From Planctomycetota bacterium (GTDB lineage: Bacteria > Planctomycetota > Phycisphaerae > UBA1845 > PWPN01), in the NCBI GenBank assembly GCA_022711465.1, contig JAKLEZ010000021.1, forward strand, positions 40,730-104,729: DNA of 64,000 nt. The letters run 5' to 3'. Under the pieces are notes generated by a model, which saw only the letters and a program-made list of their open reading frames with translations, made no database searches and was not told where the DNA came from. This document shows, in pieces, positions 25,600 through 33,311 of the stretch. Position numbers and translations under genes: made by a program. How positions within the stretch are numbered: the first letter of the stretch is position 1; each line of letters starts with the position of its first letter.

Positions 25600-27846
25600 C
25601 TATTCTGCGTTGAACTCCCCGCGGAACAGCCACCAGTTGCCATCTGCGCCGGGCTGACAGGGCCAGATCCAGCGCGCTCCAGTGGCGGCGTACTCGGCGG
25701 GGGTATGCTTCCACGGCTCGGCGCCCCACGCCCCCAGGTCACTGAGCGGGACGGCCTCGGCAGCCTTGGTGCCGACGTCGGTGAGCAGGTCGTCCGGCAC
25801 GGCGGGCGGGCATGGGATGGCCGTGAACGTCTTCAAGCCGGTGGCGAGATTCACGCTGTCGGCCTGAACTCGGACCACACCGATGATCGCGGAGGGGGCG
25901 CCCTTGGTCTGGACTTTGACGGCGATCACGTTCTTGCCCGCCTGGGCATAGCACTCGATGTGCGGCGACTCTTCCCAGCCTTGGTACTGCAGGATTTCCC
26001 GTCCGTTGAGGTAGACGATGCGGCGACCGCTAGAGGCGAAAACCAGCTCTGTCGGTCGGCCGGGCACGGGCGGCGGGGATGCCCTCTGGGACAGTTGCTC
26101 GAATGCCGGGGCGTCAACGGTTCGCACGTGGAACAGGCATCGGCAGCCGCCCAGGGGGCGGGCGGACAGGGGCACCAGCTCCGCACGCTGTGTCTTGCCG
26201 CCGAGCCCTTCGATGACGACCGGGATTCGACCCTGAGCTGCCCCGCCAGTCGCCATGACCACGGTGGGAGCCGAGGCGGAGTCCGTCAGGCCATCAGCGA
26301 CGGAGACATCCGGCAGGCAGTACATGTCCGCTCCGGCGAAGACCCGCACCAGGCCGTTCGTCGCGGGCTCGTTGGTGCTCGGACCCGCCAGCCGGACAGG
26401 GTGGGGAAACGCCACCTTGGCCGTGAGCTTGTCTGCGTCCTTCACCGTCAACTCGACCCAGCCGTCTTGGCCGGGCATGTCCTCGCCGTTGATTCGGAGT
26501 CCGGTGTGGCGGGCCCATGCGGGCACCCGGAGGGCCAGGATGATCTCGCCCCCTGAAGAGGCCTTAGCCTCGATTTGCCATTCTATAGGGGTGTGTCGCC
26601 GGGTCGTGATGGTGACCTCGCGATCTCCCACCCGGAACTTTGCGTCCACTTCCGCCAGCCAGGTCACAAGCGCCCGCCGGCCGTCGTGCAGAACGCCGTA
26701 GCGTGGCAGATCGGCCAGCACCTGGGCGCCGTGCATCGAGCAGCACCAATAGGCTTCCGATCCGTAGTGCTCGATACCCGCTCCGGGCACGTTCCCATGC
26801 TCCGCCTTGGCAGGCCGGAAGGTGTGATGCCCGAATCCGCCGTTGCGAAACTGCACGGCCAGCAGATGATTCCGCAACGTGTGCTCGGCGGCGTCGAGGT
26901 AGCGGCTCTCGCCCGTGACCCGCCAGAGCATGAGACTGAGCCACAGCCAATCGGCCTCGGAACAGCCCTCGTCACGCCCGTAATTCATGTCGAACAGTTC
27001 GAGGATGCCACCGGTGGGCAACTGATACTCGGAGCTGATCCGGTCGTAGCCCCTGCGAACGGCAGCGAGGAACTCCGGCGATCCCAGAACCCGGTCCACC
27101 TCGAGCATGCCCCGGAAGCTGGTCATGCGGCCGTGGCTGTGGTGCATGTCGAACTCCCCGTCCAGCAGCGACAGCTTGCCGATCGATCGAGCTTCCTGGG
27201 TGTATCTGGAATCCCGGGTGATTTCGCCGAGGGTGGCCAGCCCCTCGATGAGCGATGGATAACAGGTGGTGAAGCCGGAGGCAAACACGCCGCCGACGCA
27301 GCGGAAGTTCTCCTCCTTGGCGTAGTACTTGTGTGTGGCAAGGGCGTAATCGCCGAGCTTCTTGGCCATGACCAGGATCTCGGGGCTCGGCTTTTGCTGG
27401 TAGCTCTGGGTCAGGGCCCAGAGGAGCCGGCCGTTGCCCCACAGGATGGGCATGTCGCGCTGCTGGTTGATTTCCTTGTCGAGGTCCTGGTCTGCGCCGA
27501 AGTGGCCATCGGGCCGCTGGTGGCGTCGGAACCCGCTGATCAACTCGTCGATGGCCGCAATGTCTCGCCCCAGGACCGGCTCGGCGGCACTGAGGGCCCC
27601 AAGCAGCCGTCCGGAGATGTCTCCGCTATACTCGGTGAACCGCCGGGTCAACTCCAGACTGACATCGGAGAGGGCGAACCTGGCATCGTTCAGCGGTGCC
27701 GAGCACAGCCGGCTCACCGCTCGTTCAAGCCGGGCGCGCGTATCACCTCGGGCCTGGACCTGGTCGGCGAAACGCGGCTCCGCCGCCGCGGCGAACAGCC
27801 CCCATCCGGAAACGCCGAGAGCCACCGCCAGAATCGACCGCTTCAT
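25600..27846 (-). CDS. GH127/DUF1680-type exported glycoside hydrolase (beta-L-arabinofuranosidase-like)
   Basis: 748 residues from the ATG at 27846, with AAAGGAG five bases upstream. Signal peptide, then an (alpha/alpha) barrel: WGNGRLLWALTQSYQ, TCYPSLIEGLATL, GILELFDMNYGRDEGCSEADWLWL, HTFRPAKAEHG, and EAYWCCSMHGAQVLADLPRYG. The last is equivalent to the conserved Cys-Cys zinc-associated region of GH127, whose nucleophile is a cysteine. Beta-sandwich regions occupy the C-terminal third. GH127 enzymes remove beta-L-arabinofuranose, for example from hydroxyproline-linked arabinans. The adjacent GH51 enzyme supports an arabinose role. GH105/GH88-like unsaturated uronidases also use alpha/alpha barrels, but the Cys-Cys motif favours GH127. 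Confidence 0.8.
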   Translation of the reverse strand: MKRSILAVALGVSGWGLFAAAAEPRFADQVQARGDTRARLERAVSRLCSAPLNDARFALSDVSLELTRRFTEYSGDISGRLLGALSAAEPVLGRDIAAIDELISGFRRHQRPDGHFGADQDLDKEINQQRDMPILWGNGRLLWALTQSYQQKPSPEILVMAKKLGDYALATHKYYAKEENFRCVGGVFASGFTTCYPSLIEGLATLGEITRDSRYTQEARSIGKLSLLDGEFDMHHSHGRMTSFRGMLEVDRVLGSPEFLAAVRRGYDRISSEYQLPTGGILELFDMNYGRDEGCSEADWLWLSLMLWRVTGESRYLDAAEHTLRNHLLAVQFRNGGFGHHTFRPAKAEHGNVPGAGIEHYGSEAYWCCSMHGAQVLADLPRYGVLHDGRRALVTWLAEVDAKFRVGDREVTITTRRHTPIEWQIEAKASSGGEIILALRVPAWARHTGLRINGEDMPGQDGWVELTVKDADKLTAKVAFPHPVRLAGPSTNEPATNGLVRVFAGADMYCLPDVSVADGLTDSASAPTVVMATGGAAQGRIPVVIEGLGGKTQRAELVPLSARPLGGCRCLFHVRTVDAPAFEQLSQRASPPPVPGRPTELVFASSGRRIVYLNGREILQYQGWEESPHIECYAQAGKNVIAVKVQTKGAPSAIIGVVRVQADSVNLATGLKTFTAIPCPPAVPDDLLTDVGTKAAEAVPLSDLGAWGAEPWKHTPAEYAATGARWIWPCQPGADGNWWLFRGEFNAE

Positions 27847-27961
27847 GAGATCTCCTTTCCAGCTTCGCTGCCCGAAATAACCCCGGGCGTGCATCGTTCC
27901 ACGGTACAGGCCCTCCTGGGGCGGCGCCCAGAAGCCGCCGTCGGCCTGCAGGATTCGCCGA

Positions 27962-27990
27962 TGACCCACGAGGGCCGAGGTGGGTATAAT
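27962..27990 (+). promoter_or_regulatory. Candidate promoter of the small lipoprotein gene
   Basis: TATAAT at 27985-27990 is a perfect -10 box, with a weak -35 (TGACCC, 27962-27967) 17 bases upstream. The -10 lies within GGTATAATACC, which is nearly palindromic, so it could also fire toward the GH127 gene, although no -35 is seen on that strand. Confidence 0.5.
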
Positions 27991-28059
27991 ACCAGACACG
28001 AAGATGAACCACGGAGTCGCCGGTGGTACGGTCGGGGCTCCGCTTCGGGAGGGCGTTTC

Positions 28060-28461
28060 ATGTCACCATCGCGGTTGAGTCGGCGGGCGGCCTTGGGCGT
28101 GGGCACTCTGGCGACGCTGGCTTGCGCCTGCAGCCTTTTCGAAATCCCGTCCAACGTCCTGATCAACAACATGACCGTCAACATCGCTCATGACGGCGGA
28201 TCTGCGGAGCTCATGTTCGCCGGTATCGCCGGCCAGGAGATCATCATCACCCTCACCGGCAGGATCGACGGGATGGTCCCCTATGCCCAGCTCATTGCCC
28301 CCAACGGGGGTTCGAGCACCGTGCCGGATGCCAGCACCGCGGAGAACGGAATCAACTCGGTTCAGACCACCCTCGCCCAGACCGGCGGTTATACCCTGAT
28401 CGTCTACGATGACGCCCAAGTGGGGGGGGCGGTGACCGTCCGGGTCGAACTGGCGCGGTAA
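28060..28461 (+). CDS. Small exported protein with a PPC-like beta-sandwich
   Basis: 133 residues from the ATG at 28060, with GGGAGGG upstream. SRLSRRAALGVG is a Tat-like signal, followed by ATLACACSLF, where either Cys could be lipidated although the lipobox is not ideal. The rest (about 105 residues) resembles a bacterial pre-peptidase C-terminal sandwich: FAGIAGQEIIITLTG, YAQLIAPNGGSST, and TGGYTLIVYDD. Such domains usually sit at the end of secreted enzymes; here one stands alone. Function is unknown. It lies back-to-back with GH127 and is convergent with pyrE. Confidence 0.75.
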   Translation: MSPSRLSRRAALGVGTLATLACACSLFEIPSNVLINNMTVNIAHDGGSAELMFAGIAGQEIIITLTGRIDGMVPYAQLIAPNGGSSTVPDASTAENGINSVQTTLAQTGGYTLIVYDDAQVGGAVTVRVELAR

Positions 28462-28478
28462 GACACGCGGGTCTGAGC

Positions 28479-29006
28479 CTACTCGTCAATCCCCAGGTCC
28501 GTCTTGGTCATGAGGGCGGCAAACTCGAATCCGCCGCCTTCGATGTTCTCGCGGGCACCTTCCTGGCGGTCGATCACCGCAACAATCCGCTCGACGATCG
28601 CTCCTGCTTCCTTGAGCGTCTTGGCGGCTTCGAGAACCTGCCCCCCGGTCGTGGCGATATCCTCGACCAGCAGGACGCGATCACCCGCGTCGATCTTCCC
28701 TTCGTACATCTTCTGCGTGCCATAGCCCTTCTTGGCGTTGCGCACGATGACAAAGGGCAGGCCGCTGGCCATCGACGTCGAGGCGGCCAGGGCCACTCCG
28801 CCAAGCTCGGCCCCGGCAATGCGCGTGGTCGAACGACCGACGTACTTGGCAAACCGTTCCCCCAGCTCACGCAAGATGACCGGTTGAGCCTCAAACAGGT
28901 ACTTGTCGAGGTAGTACTTGCTCTTGCGTCCTGAGCGGAGGGTGAACTCGCCTCGCAGAAGAGCGGCCGAAGAGATCGCCTGGTAGAGTTCCTGATCCTG
29001 CATCAT
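28479..29006 (-). CDS. pyrE: Orotate phosphoribosyltransferase
   Basis: 175 residues, within the short PyrE range. FTLRSGRKSKYYLDKYLF and the PRPP-binding loop VLLVEDIATTGGQVLEAA are diagnostic, and GAELGGVALAAS and VRNAKKGYGT complete the site. It converts orotate and PRPP to OMP in pyrimidine synthesis. Either the ATG at 29006 or the one at 29003 could start it; GAGG lies just upstream. It is a lone pyr gene here, converging with the small lipoprotein and diverging from the C39-like lipoprotein. Confidence 0.93.
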   Translation of the reverse strand: MMQDQELYQAISSAALLRGEFTLRSGRKSKYYLDKYLFEAQPVILRELGERFAKYVGRSTTRIAGAELGGVALAASTSMASGLPFVIVRNAKKGYGTQKMYEGKIDAGDRVLLVEDIATTGGQVLEAAKTLKEAGAIVERIVAVIDRQEGARENIEGGGFEFAALMTKTDLGIDE

Positions 29007-29153
29007 CGTACCTCAAGGCAGCCCATGACGGCCACAACTCAGCTCAGTCCAATCCGTGCCGCCACGCGGCATCACCGACCGTACGACGATACCCGCCCGG
29101 GCACCCGACTGCCAGAGACCGCGCCTCTTTCCCCGGCCCGGGCCAGCGATATC

Positions 29154-29771
29154 ATGTATCCGATGAGCCTCGTCAGGATCAGCTTAGCCCTCGTCACCCT
29201 TGGACTCCTCACCGGCTGTGCCCCCAGGCAGTTCGCCAAGTACCCGGAAGGCTCCCTCCGGGTGGCCTACGAAGAGTCGAGCAGCTACTCCGGTTGCCTG
29301 GTGGCCTGCACCGCCATGGCCGCCAATTACCTGACGGACCAGCGCAAGTTCAGTGAAAAGGGGATCCGGGAGTCGCTCAAGGTGGCCAACCTCGACGAAA
29401 CCCGGGTCGCTGACGTCAAAGCGTGGCTGGAGACTCAGAAACTACATCTGCTAACCCTCTCGGGCACCATAGACGGAAAACCGCCAGCCAGTCTGAGCTA
29501 CTGGCTTTGTCAGCGAGGCTACCCGGTCATCTGTGTGATTAACCGCCACGAGAACGATGTGAAGTTCAACCACGCGGTTGTGGTGATCGGTTTTACCAAA
29601 ACCGCCGGTGACGAAACCGCCGATAGAATCCACTACCTTGACCCTGCTTCGGCCAAGGTGTTACATTCGGAAGACCGGAAGACGTTCGAGACCCTGTGGA
29701 CGCGAGGCGAGCATGCGATGATGATGGTCATCGCCCCGCCGCAGGAGCCGGCCATCGGTAGCGCGCAGTGA
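29154..29771 (+). CDS. C39-like peptidase-fold lipoprotein
   Basis: 205 residues from the ATG at 29154 (29163 is an alternative). The signal LALVTLGLLTGC is a lipobox with Cys22 as the lipidated residue. The mature domain resembles the papain-like C39 family: catalytic Cys in YSGCLVACTAMAANYL (Cys48), His in KFNHAVVVIGF, and Asp in IHYLDPAS. C39 enzymes usually cleave double-glycine leaders within ABC exporters; stand-alone lipoproteins of this fold are less understood and may bind or cut peptides in the envelope. It is followed 17 bases later by a gene for a 99-residue exported protein, which may be its partner. Confidence 0.8.
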   Translation: MYPMSLVRISLALVTLGLLTGCAPRQFAKYPEGSLRVAYEESSSYSGCLVACTAMAANYLTDQRKFSEKGIRESLKVANLDETRVADVKAWLETQKLHLLTLSGTIDGKPPASLSYWLCQRGYPVICVINRHENDVKFNHAVVVIGFTKTAGDETADRIHYLDPASAKVLHSEDRKTFETLWTRGEHAMMMVIAPPQEPAIGSAQ

Positions 29772-29788
29772 ACGAAGGAGTCTTTGCC

Positions 29789-30088
29789 ATGCGGTCAAGC
29801 CTCATGCTGACGGTCCTTGCGGCAGTGGTCTTCGCGGCGCCTCTGGTTTCCGTGGCCGCGCCGCCAGCCAAGCCCTTGCCGGTCACGGCCAAGCAGTTCG
29901 ATCAACTGCGTCAGATTCAAGCTCAGCCTCAGCATGCGGCCGTGGTCAACGTGCAGGCCACGTTCACGTCGGACCGCGAGAAGCAGCTGGAAGCCAACCT
30001 CATCGCCAACGATATCCTCACCGTGGCCTGGAACGCCGGCTGGCCAACGACACTCCTCATCGTCACCATCTGTGCAGCCCCGCTGTGA
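29789..30088 (+). CDS. Small exported protein of unknown function next to C39-like lipoprotein
   Basis: 99 residues from the ATG at 29789 with AGGAG eight bases upstream. A signal peptide (MRSSLMLTVLAAVVFAAPLVSVAA) leads to a mature part of about 75 residues with a Gln-rich amphipathic stretch (KQFDQLRQIQAQPQHA) and a hydrophobic C-terminus (TTLLIVTICAAPL). No known domain is recognised. The short spacing suggests cotranscription with the C39-like gene. It has no double-glycine leader. The stop lies three bases from the converging zinc-ribbon gene. Confidence 0.7.
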   Translation: MRSSLMLTVLAAVVFAAPLVSVAAPPAKPLPVTAKQFDQLRQIQAQPQHAAVVNVQATFTSDREKQLEANLIANDILTVAWNAGWPTTLLIVTICAAPL

Positions 30089-30091
30089 GAT

Positions 30092-31369
30092 TCACCGCCC
30101 CCGTTCCAGCCTGATGGCGGTTTCCGTGTCTCGTTCCCGGCGCGGTGGCTCGAACGGCAGGAAGCCCGGCAGTCTGTCCAATGACGCCTGCTTGACGCGT
30201 AACAGGATGGTACCTTCCCAGCCGACGCCGACGGGGGATGACAAGGTGACCGAGCCGGCCAGCATCTGGCGAAGAGCCGTCACATCGACTGCCGGGCCGG
30301 TGGCCGCACACCATCGCTCGATCGGAATCTCGAAGACACGCTGGCGGCCGGGGACGGTGGCGAACTCCGCCCAATCGGTACGCAAGTAGAATGTTCGCCC
30401 GACTTGGCTCACTTGGACGAGGAATGGCGACCGCTCTTCGCCTACAACCACCTGGAACGTACCGGTCGCTTGGGGCCAAGGTCGGCACAGAAGATTGAGG
30501 GTATGGGTCTTCTCGGTCGTTGTGGTCGGGGCGGCCAGCTGACGGAGCGTGTCCTCGCCCGGCTGGACGTCGAATATCAGACAGAGGGCCGCGGCGGCCG
30601 TCTTGCGGACCGATTCGGCAGGGTCACATGCCAGTTCGACCAGTCGTCGGGGACCCATCAGTTCCAGGATCCGGCGTCCCGAGGCGCCCGTCGTCTCTGC
30701 CTCCGCTGCTTTGAGGATGGGTTCGATTCGGCTGATCCGTCCGCAGCCGATGAGGGCGGTGACTGCTCGTCTGCGATGCTCCTCACGGGCAGTCAGCATC
30801 ATCAGGTAGCGATCGAGGTTCTCGTCGGTGACCTGGCCGGCGAACTGCGCGGCCAGATCGAGATCGTCGGCACCCTTGCCGAGCAATGCAGCCGCCCGGG
30901 CAACCAGACGTTCATCCGCCATCTGATCGGCCATCCGGTTGGCGGACGAGCGCGTCCAAGAGAACACCCCGTAGACTCCACCTCCGAGGGCCAGCAGGGC
31001 GAGGCTGACCACCAGCCATCGGGTAGGCAGCTTGCTCCACAGCGAAGGGCGGGCTTCGACGTCCTCCTGCGTTCGGGTCCTCTGGACGACGCCGGTGACC
31101 TGGTTGGCCCCACACTCTGGGCAGCGGACCATGCCCGGCTCCATGGGGGCATCGCACATGAAGCACTGCCGATACTCCTTTTTCTCCTTCGGGGCGGGTA
31201 CTCCGATCCAGGAGTCTTCGCTCAGATCGGTTTCTTTCCACTGGAAGGGGACGCGCTGCTCGCCGATGCGGAAGCTCTCGTTGCAGCCGCTGCAGACGGC
31301 GGTCTTGCCCATGGCCTCGGTCATCGTGCGGTAGCGGCGGTGGCAGTGGGGGCACTGGACGCGAATCAT
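30092..31369 (-). CDS. Membrane protein with two zinc ribbons and HEAT-like region
   Basis: 425 residues. The first zinc finger (Cys6, Cys9, Cys26, Cys29) is of the MJ0042 type. The second ribbon uses Cys69, Cys72, Cys83 and Cys86. One membrane helix follows at about 118-136 (WLVVSLALLALGGGVYGVF), then an alpha-helical HEAT-like region (about 145-265) and a C-terminal beta-rich part. The zinc ribbons would face the cytoplasm and the rest the periplasm. Similar architectures are frequent in planctomycetes. No enzyme motif is seen, so a scaffold or assembly role is only a guess. Confidence 0.75.
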   Translation of the reverse strand: MIRVQCPHCHRRYRTMTEAMGKTAVCSGCNESFRIGEQRVPFQWKETDLSEDSWIGVPAPKEKKEYRQCFMCDAPMEPGMVRCPECGANQVTGVVQRTRTQEDVEARPSLWSKLPTRWLVVSLALLALGGGVYGVFSWTRSSANRMADQMADERLVARAAALLGKGADDLDLAAQFAGQVTDENLDRYLMMLTAREEHRRRAVTALIGCGRISRIEPILKAAEAETTGASGRRILELMGPRRLVELACDPAESVRKTAAAALCLIFDVQPGEDTLRQLAAPTTTTEKTHTLNLLCRPWPQATGTFQVVVGEERSPFLVQVSQVGRTFYLRTDWAEFATVPGRQRVFEIPIERWCAATGPAVDVTALRQMLAGSVTLSSPVGVGWEGTILLRVKQASLDRLPGFLPFEPPRRERDTETAIRLERGR

Positions 31370-31678
31370 GGCTCATTCACCTCGAACCGGGACGCCGGCG
31401 GCTATCATAGCACGGACGGCTCGCTTCGGCCTCGCCTCGATGACGGTGCGCGCCGTCGCCCCGGAAAGGGGTGAGTGAGCCGTCACTCGCGCCGATCGCG
31501 GTCCTGTCCGAGGGGAGGCGGGAACATCGGGAGCGGCTGGTCGGCGCCAATCCTGTTCAAGGATGGCAAGGCGCTTGCCCATCCACGCGTGCGGCTTTCA
31601 GGCTCGCTCCAGCCCACTCGAGCCGCTGCCGAGAATTCACAGGGTGACTGAGTGATCTGGCTTGAGAAGGCAGGGGCC

Positions 31679-31722
31679 GAACGCCCCAAGACCTCAGAAA
31701 TGCTTGCCATCCGGGGGCGTTC
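31679..31722. repeat. Inverted repeat GAACGCCCC-N26-GGGGCGTTC over a promoter
   Basis: GAACGCCCC at 31679-31687 and its exact reverse complement at 31714-31722 flank the -35 box of the downstream promoter. The right arm lies in the spacer between -35 and -10. This could be an operator with two half sites, or a stem in readthrough RNA. Confidence 0.5.
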
Positions 31723-31732
31723 TCTTTACGAT
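31704..31732 (+). promoter_or_regulatory. Promoter of the small zinc-ribbon gene, near-leaderless
   Basis: TTGCCA at 31704-31709, an exact 17-base spacer and TACGAT at 31727-31732. Transcription would begin near 31739, about five bases before the ATG at 31744, which has no ribosome-binding site. The mRNA is therefore probably leaderless or almost so. Confidence 0.6.
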
Positions 31733-31743
31733 AAGTGCGAACC

Positions 31744-32103
31744 ATGAGCAAAGGTCTGCTCACCACCGAGGACGGCGCGCTCAAGCCAGGACTGCGGTAT
31801 GGTCTGATCACCGTGCTCGTTCTTGGAGGGGTGTATTTGGCGTACCGGGCGTTGCACGCCGGCAGCGAGCCGATGGTGGTGAGCATGGCGTGCTGGACGC
31901 CGGGTTGTGGTTACACGAGGAGCGACGTGCCCCAGGTGGGCGAGCTGGTACCGGGCGTCTGTCCGAAGTGCGGGAAGACTTCCGTGGCCCCGGCGTATCG
32001 ATGCCGGGCGTGCGGGACCGTCAACGTGTGGAACACGTACCGCCAGCTGGATACGCCGGACAAGTGCTCAAAATGCGGACGGGAGGCGAGGTATGGCCAG
32101 TAG
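31744..32103 (+). CDS. Small membrane protein with multiple CxxC zinc-ribbon motifs
   Basis: 119 residues from the ATG at 31744. One membrane helix (about 17-37, YGLITVLVLGGVYLAYRAL) precedes a Cys-rich domain with CWTPGCGY, CPKCGK, CRACGT and CSKCGR, enough for two zinc ribbons. The last 11 bases overlap the start of the pseudopilin gene in another frame, so the two are translationally coupled. It may be an accessory factor for pseudopilin export or folding; that is inferred from coupling only. Confidence 0.75.
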   Translation: MSKGLLTTEDGALKPGLRYGLITVLVLGGVYLAYRALHAGSEPMVVSMACWTPGCGYTRSDVPQVGELVPGVCPKCGKTSVAPAYRCRACGTVNVWNTYRQLDTPDKCSKCGREARYGQ

Positions 32104-33181
32104 AGCGAGCGGACCCGGACCGACTCGGCGATCGCGCGGCTTTACCCTCATTGAGGTCCTGGTCGTTGTGGCCATCATCGCCCTACTGATCAGTATTCTC
32201 CTGCCTTCGCTGAAGAAAGCCCGCGATCAGGCCAAGTCCGCCGTCTGCCTGGCCAACCTGTCGAGCATCGCCAAGGCCGAGGGCACTTATCAGAGCACTG
32301 ACCGCGAGTGGATTCCAGGTTCTCCGCTCACCACCGGTTACTACTGGGCGGCCAACTACGTCAACGCCAACAGCCCGCCGTGGAATCCCTTCAAGCCAGG
32401 GTTCAATCCACTCGTGGTCGAGTGGTACGACTACGCGACCCCGTTGCGGGCCCTGATGCAGGGCCACAAGTCGATCCCCAAAGCGGCTCTCGGTACCGAC
32501 CCGAACAAGACGCGAAACTCACTACTGACCCAGCTCACCTCCGGCGTCTTCAACTGTCCGATGAACCCGCACATGGCCGGGCCCTACACGGGCAGCGGAG
32601 GCTCCGGGGGACCGTTCATCCAAGCGGTCAGCTACATGACCATGTCCACCATCGTCCGGGGTGGTCCCAGCGTGTACTACGAGGGCGGCAGCTCCAAGTA
32701 CCGGGCTTCCGGCAGCGACATCGGTCAAAGCGACGCCTGGGATGTCGTGCCGCCTACCAGCTACGTGCCCAAGCACGGGCGTCTCGGCCGGGAGTCGATG
32801 AAGGTCTTTGCGGCCGACGGGCTTCGCTTCTTCGCCGGCGAAGATTCGGGCATGCCCATCAGCTACACCTGTGCGCCGGCGGATACCAAGGGCATCCTGA
32901 CCGCCACGCCGCCTTCGACCCGATCCGCCGCCAACAACCGCGAGTATGTCTTCGCCAAGAAGTACTCCTGGCGCCACAAGAACCGGGACACGATCAATGC
33001 CGCTTTCTTCGACGGGCACGCCGAGGCGTTGAGCGCGGACGTGAGCTCCGAAGATACCACGGCGCGTCCTTTCACCGGTAAGGGCATCCATCCCAAGTAC
33101 TTCTATCCCAGCGGCAGCGTGGTGAAGGATCCCACTAAGCTCCACGCGGACTTCATTGCTCCCGGCTCGGCACTGCCGTAA
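32093..33181 (+). CDS. Prepilin-like secreted protein with DGHAE tail
   Basis: 362 residues from the ATG at 32093, with GGGAGG upstream inside the previous gene. The leader RRSRGFTLIEVLVVVAIIALLISILLPSLKKARDQAK is the classic form in Phycisphaerae-type pseudopilins, cleaved before Phe. A conserved Cys and the NLSSIAKAEG segment follow, and the C-terminal third has INAAFFDGHAEAL. It probably assembles into or associates with a type II secretion/pilus-like structure. Second pseudopilin of the window after 3016-4014. Confidence 0.9.
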   Translation: MASRASGPGPTRRSRGFTLIEVLVVVAIIALLISILLPSLKKARDQAKSAVCLANLSSIAKAEGTYQSTDREWIPGSPLTTGYYWAANYVNANSPPWNPFKPGFNPLVVEWYDYATPLRALMQGHKSIPKAALGTDPNKTRNSLLTQLTSGVFNCPMNPHMAGPYTGSGGSGGPFIQAVSYMTMSTIVRGGPSVYYEGGSSKYRASGSDIGQSDAWDVVPPTSYVPKHGRLGRESMKVFAADGLRFFAGEDSGMPISYTCAPADTKGILTATPPSTRSAANNREYVFAKKYSWRHKNRDTINAAFFDGHAEALSADVSSEDTTARPFTGKGIHPKYFYPSGSVVKDPTKLHADFIAPGSALP

Positions 33182-33311
33182 GGCAGCGGTCAGCAACGAG
33201 CGGGGAGGAGTAACGGTTCGCTCCGATGTCCGGCGCGATTCCGCCGCGTCGAGTTGTGGACACCGTGAGGTTCTCGGATTACGCTGGCGGCATCATTCCG
33301 GGAGCCCCGGC

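Larger units (their letters stand above)
31370..31743. other. Divergent intergenic region with promoter and inverted repeat
   Basis: About 370 bases between the divergent zinc-ribbon genes. Its right end contains a near-consensus promoter (31704-31732) and a long-spaced inverted repeat (31679-31722). A possible minus-strand -10 (TATGAT, 31404-31409) has no clear -35. No open frame with a recognisable product. Confidence 0.5.
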
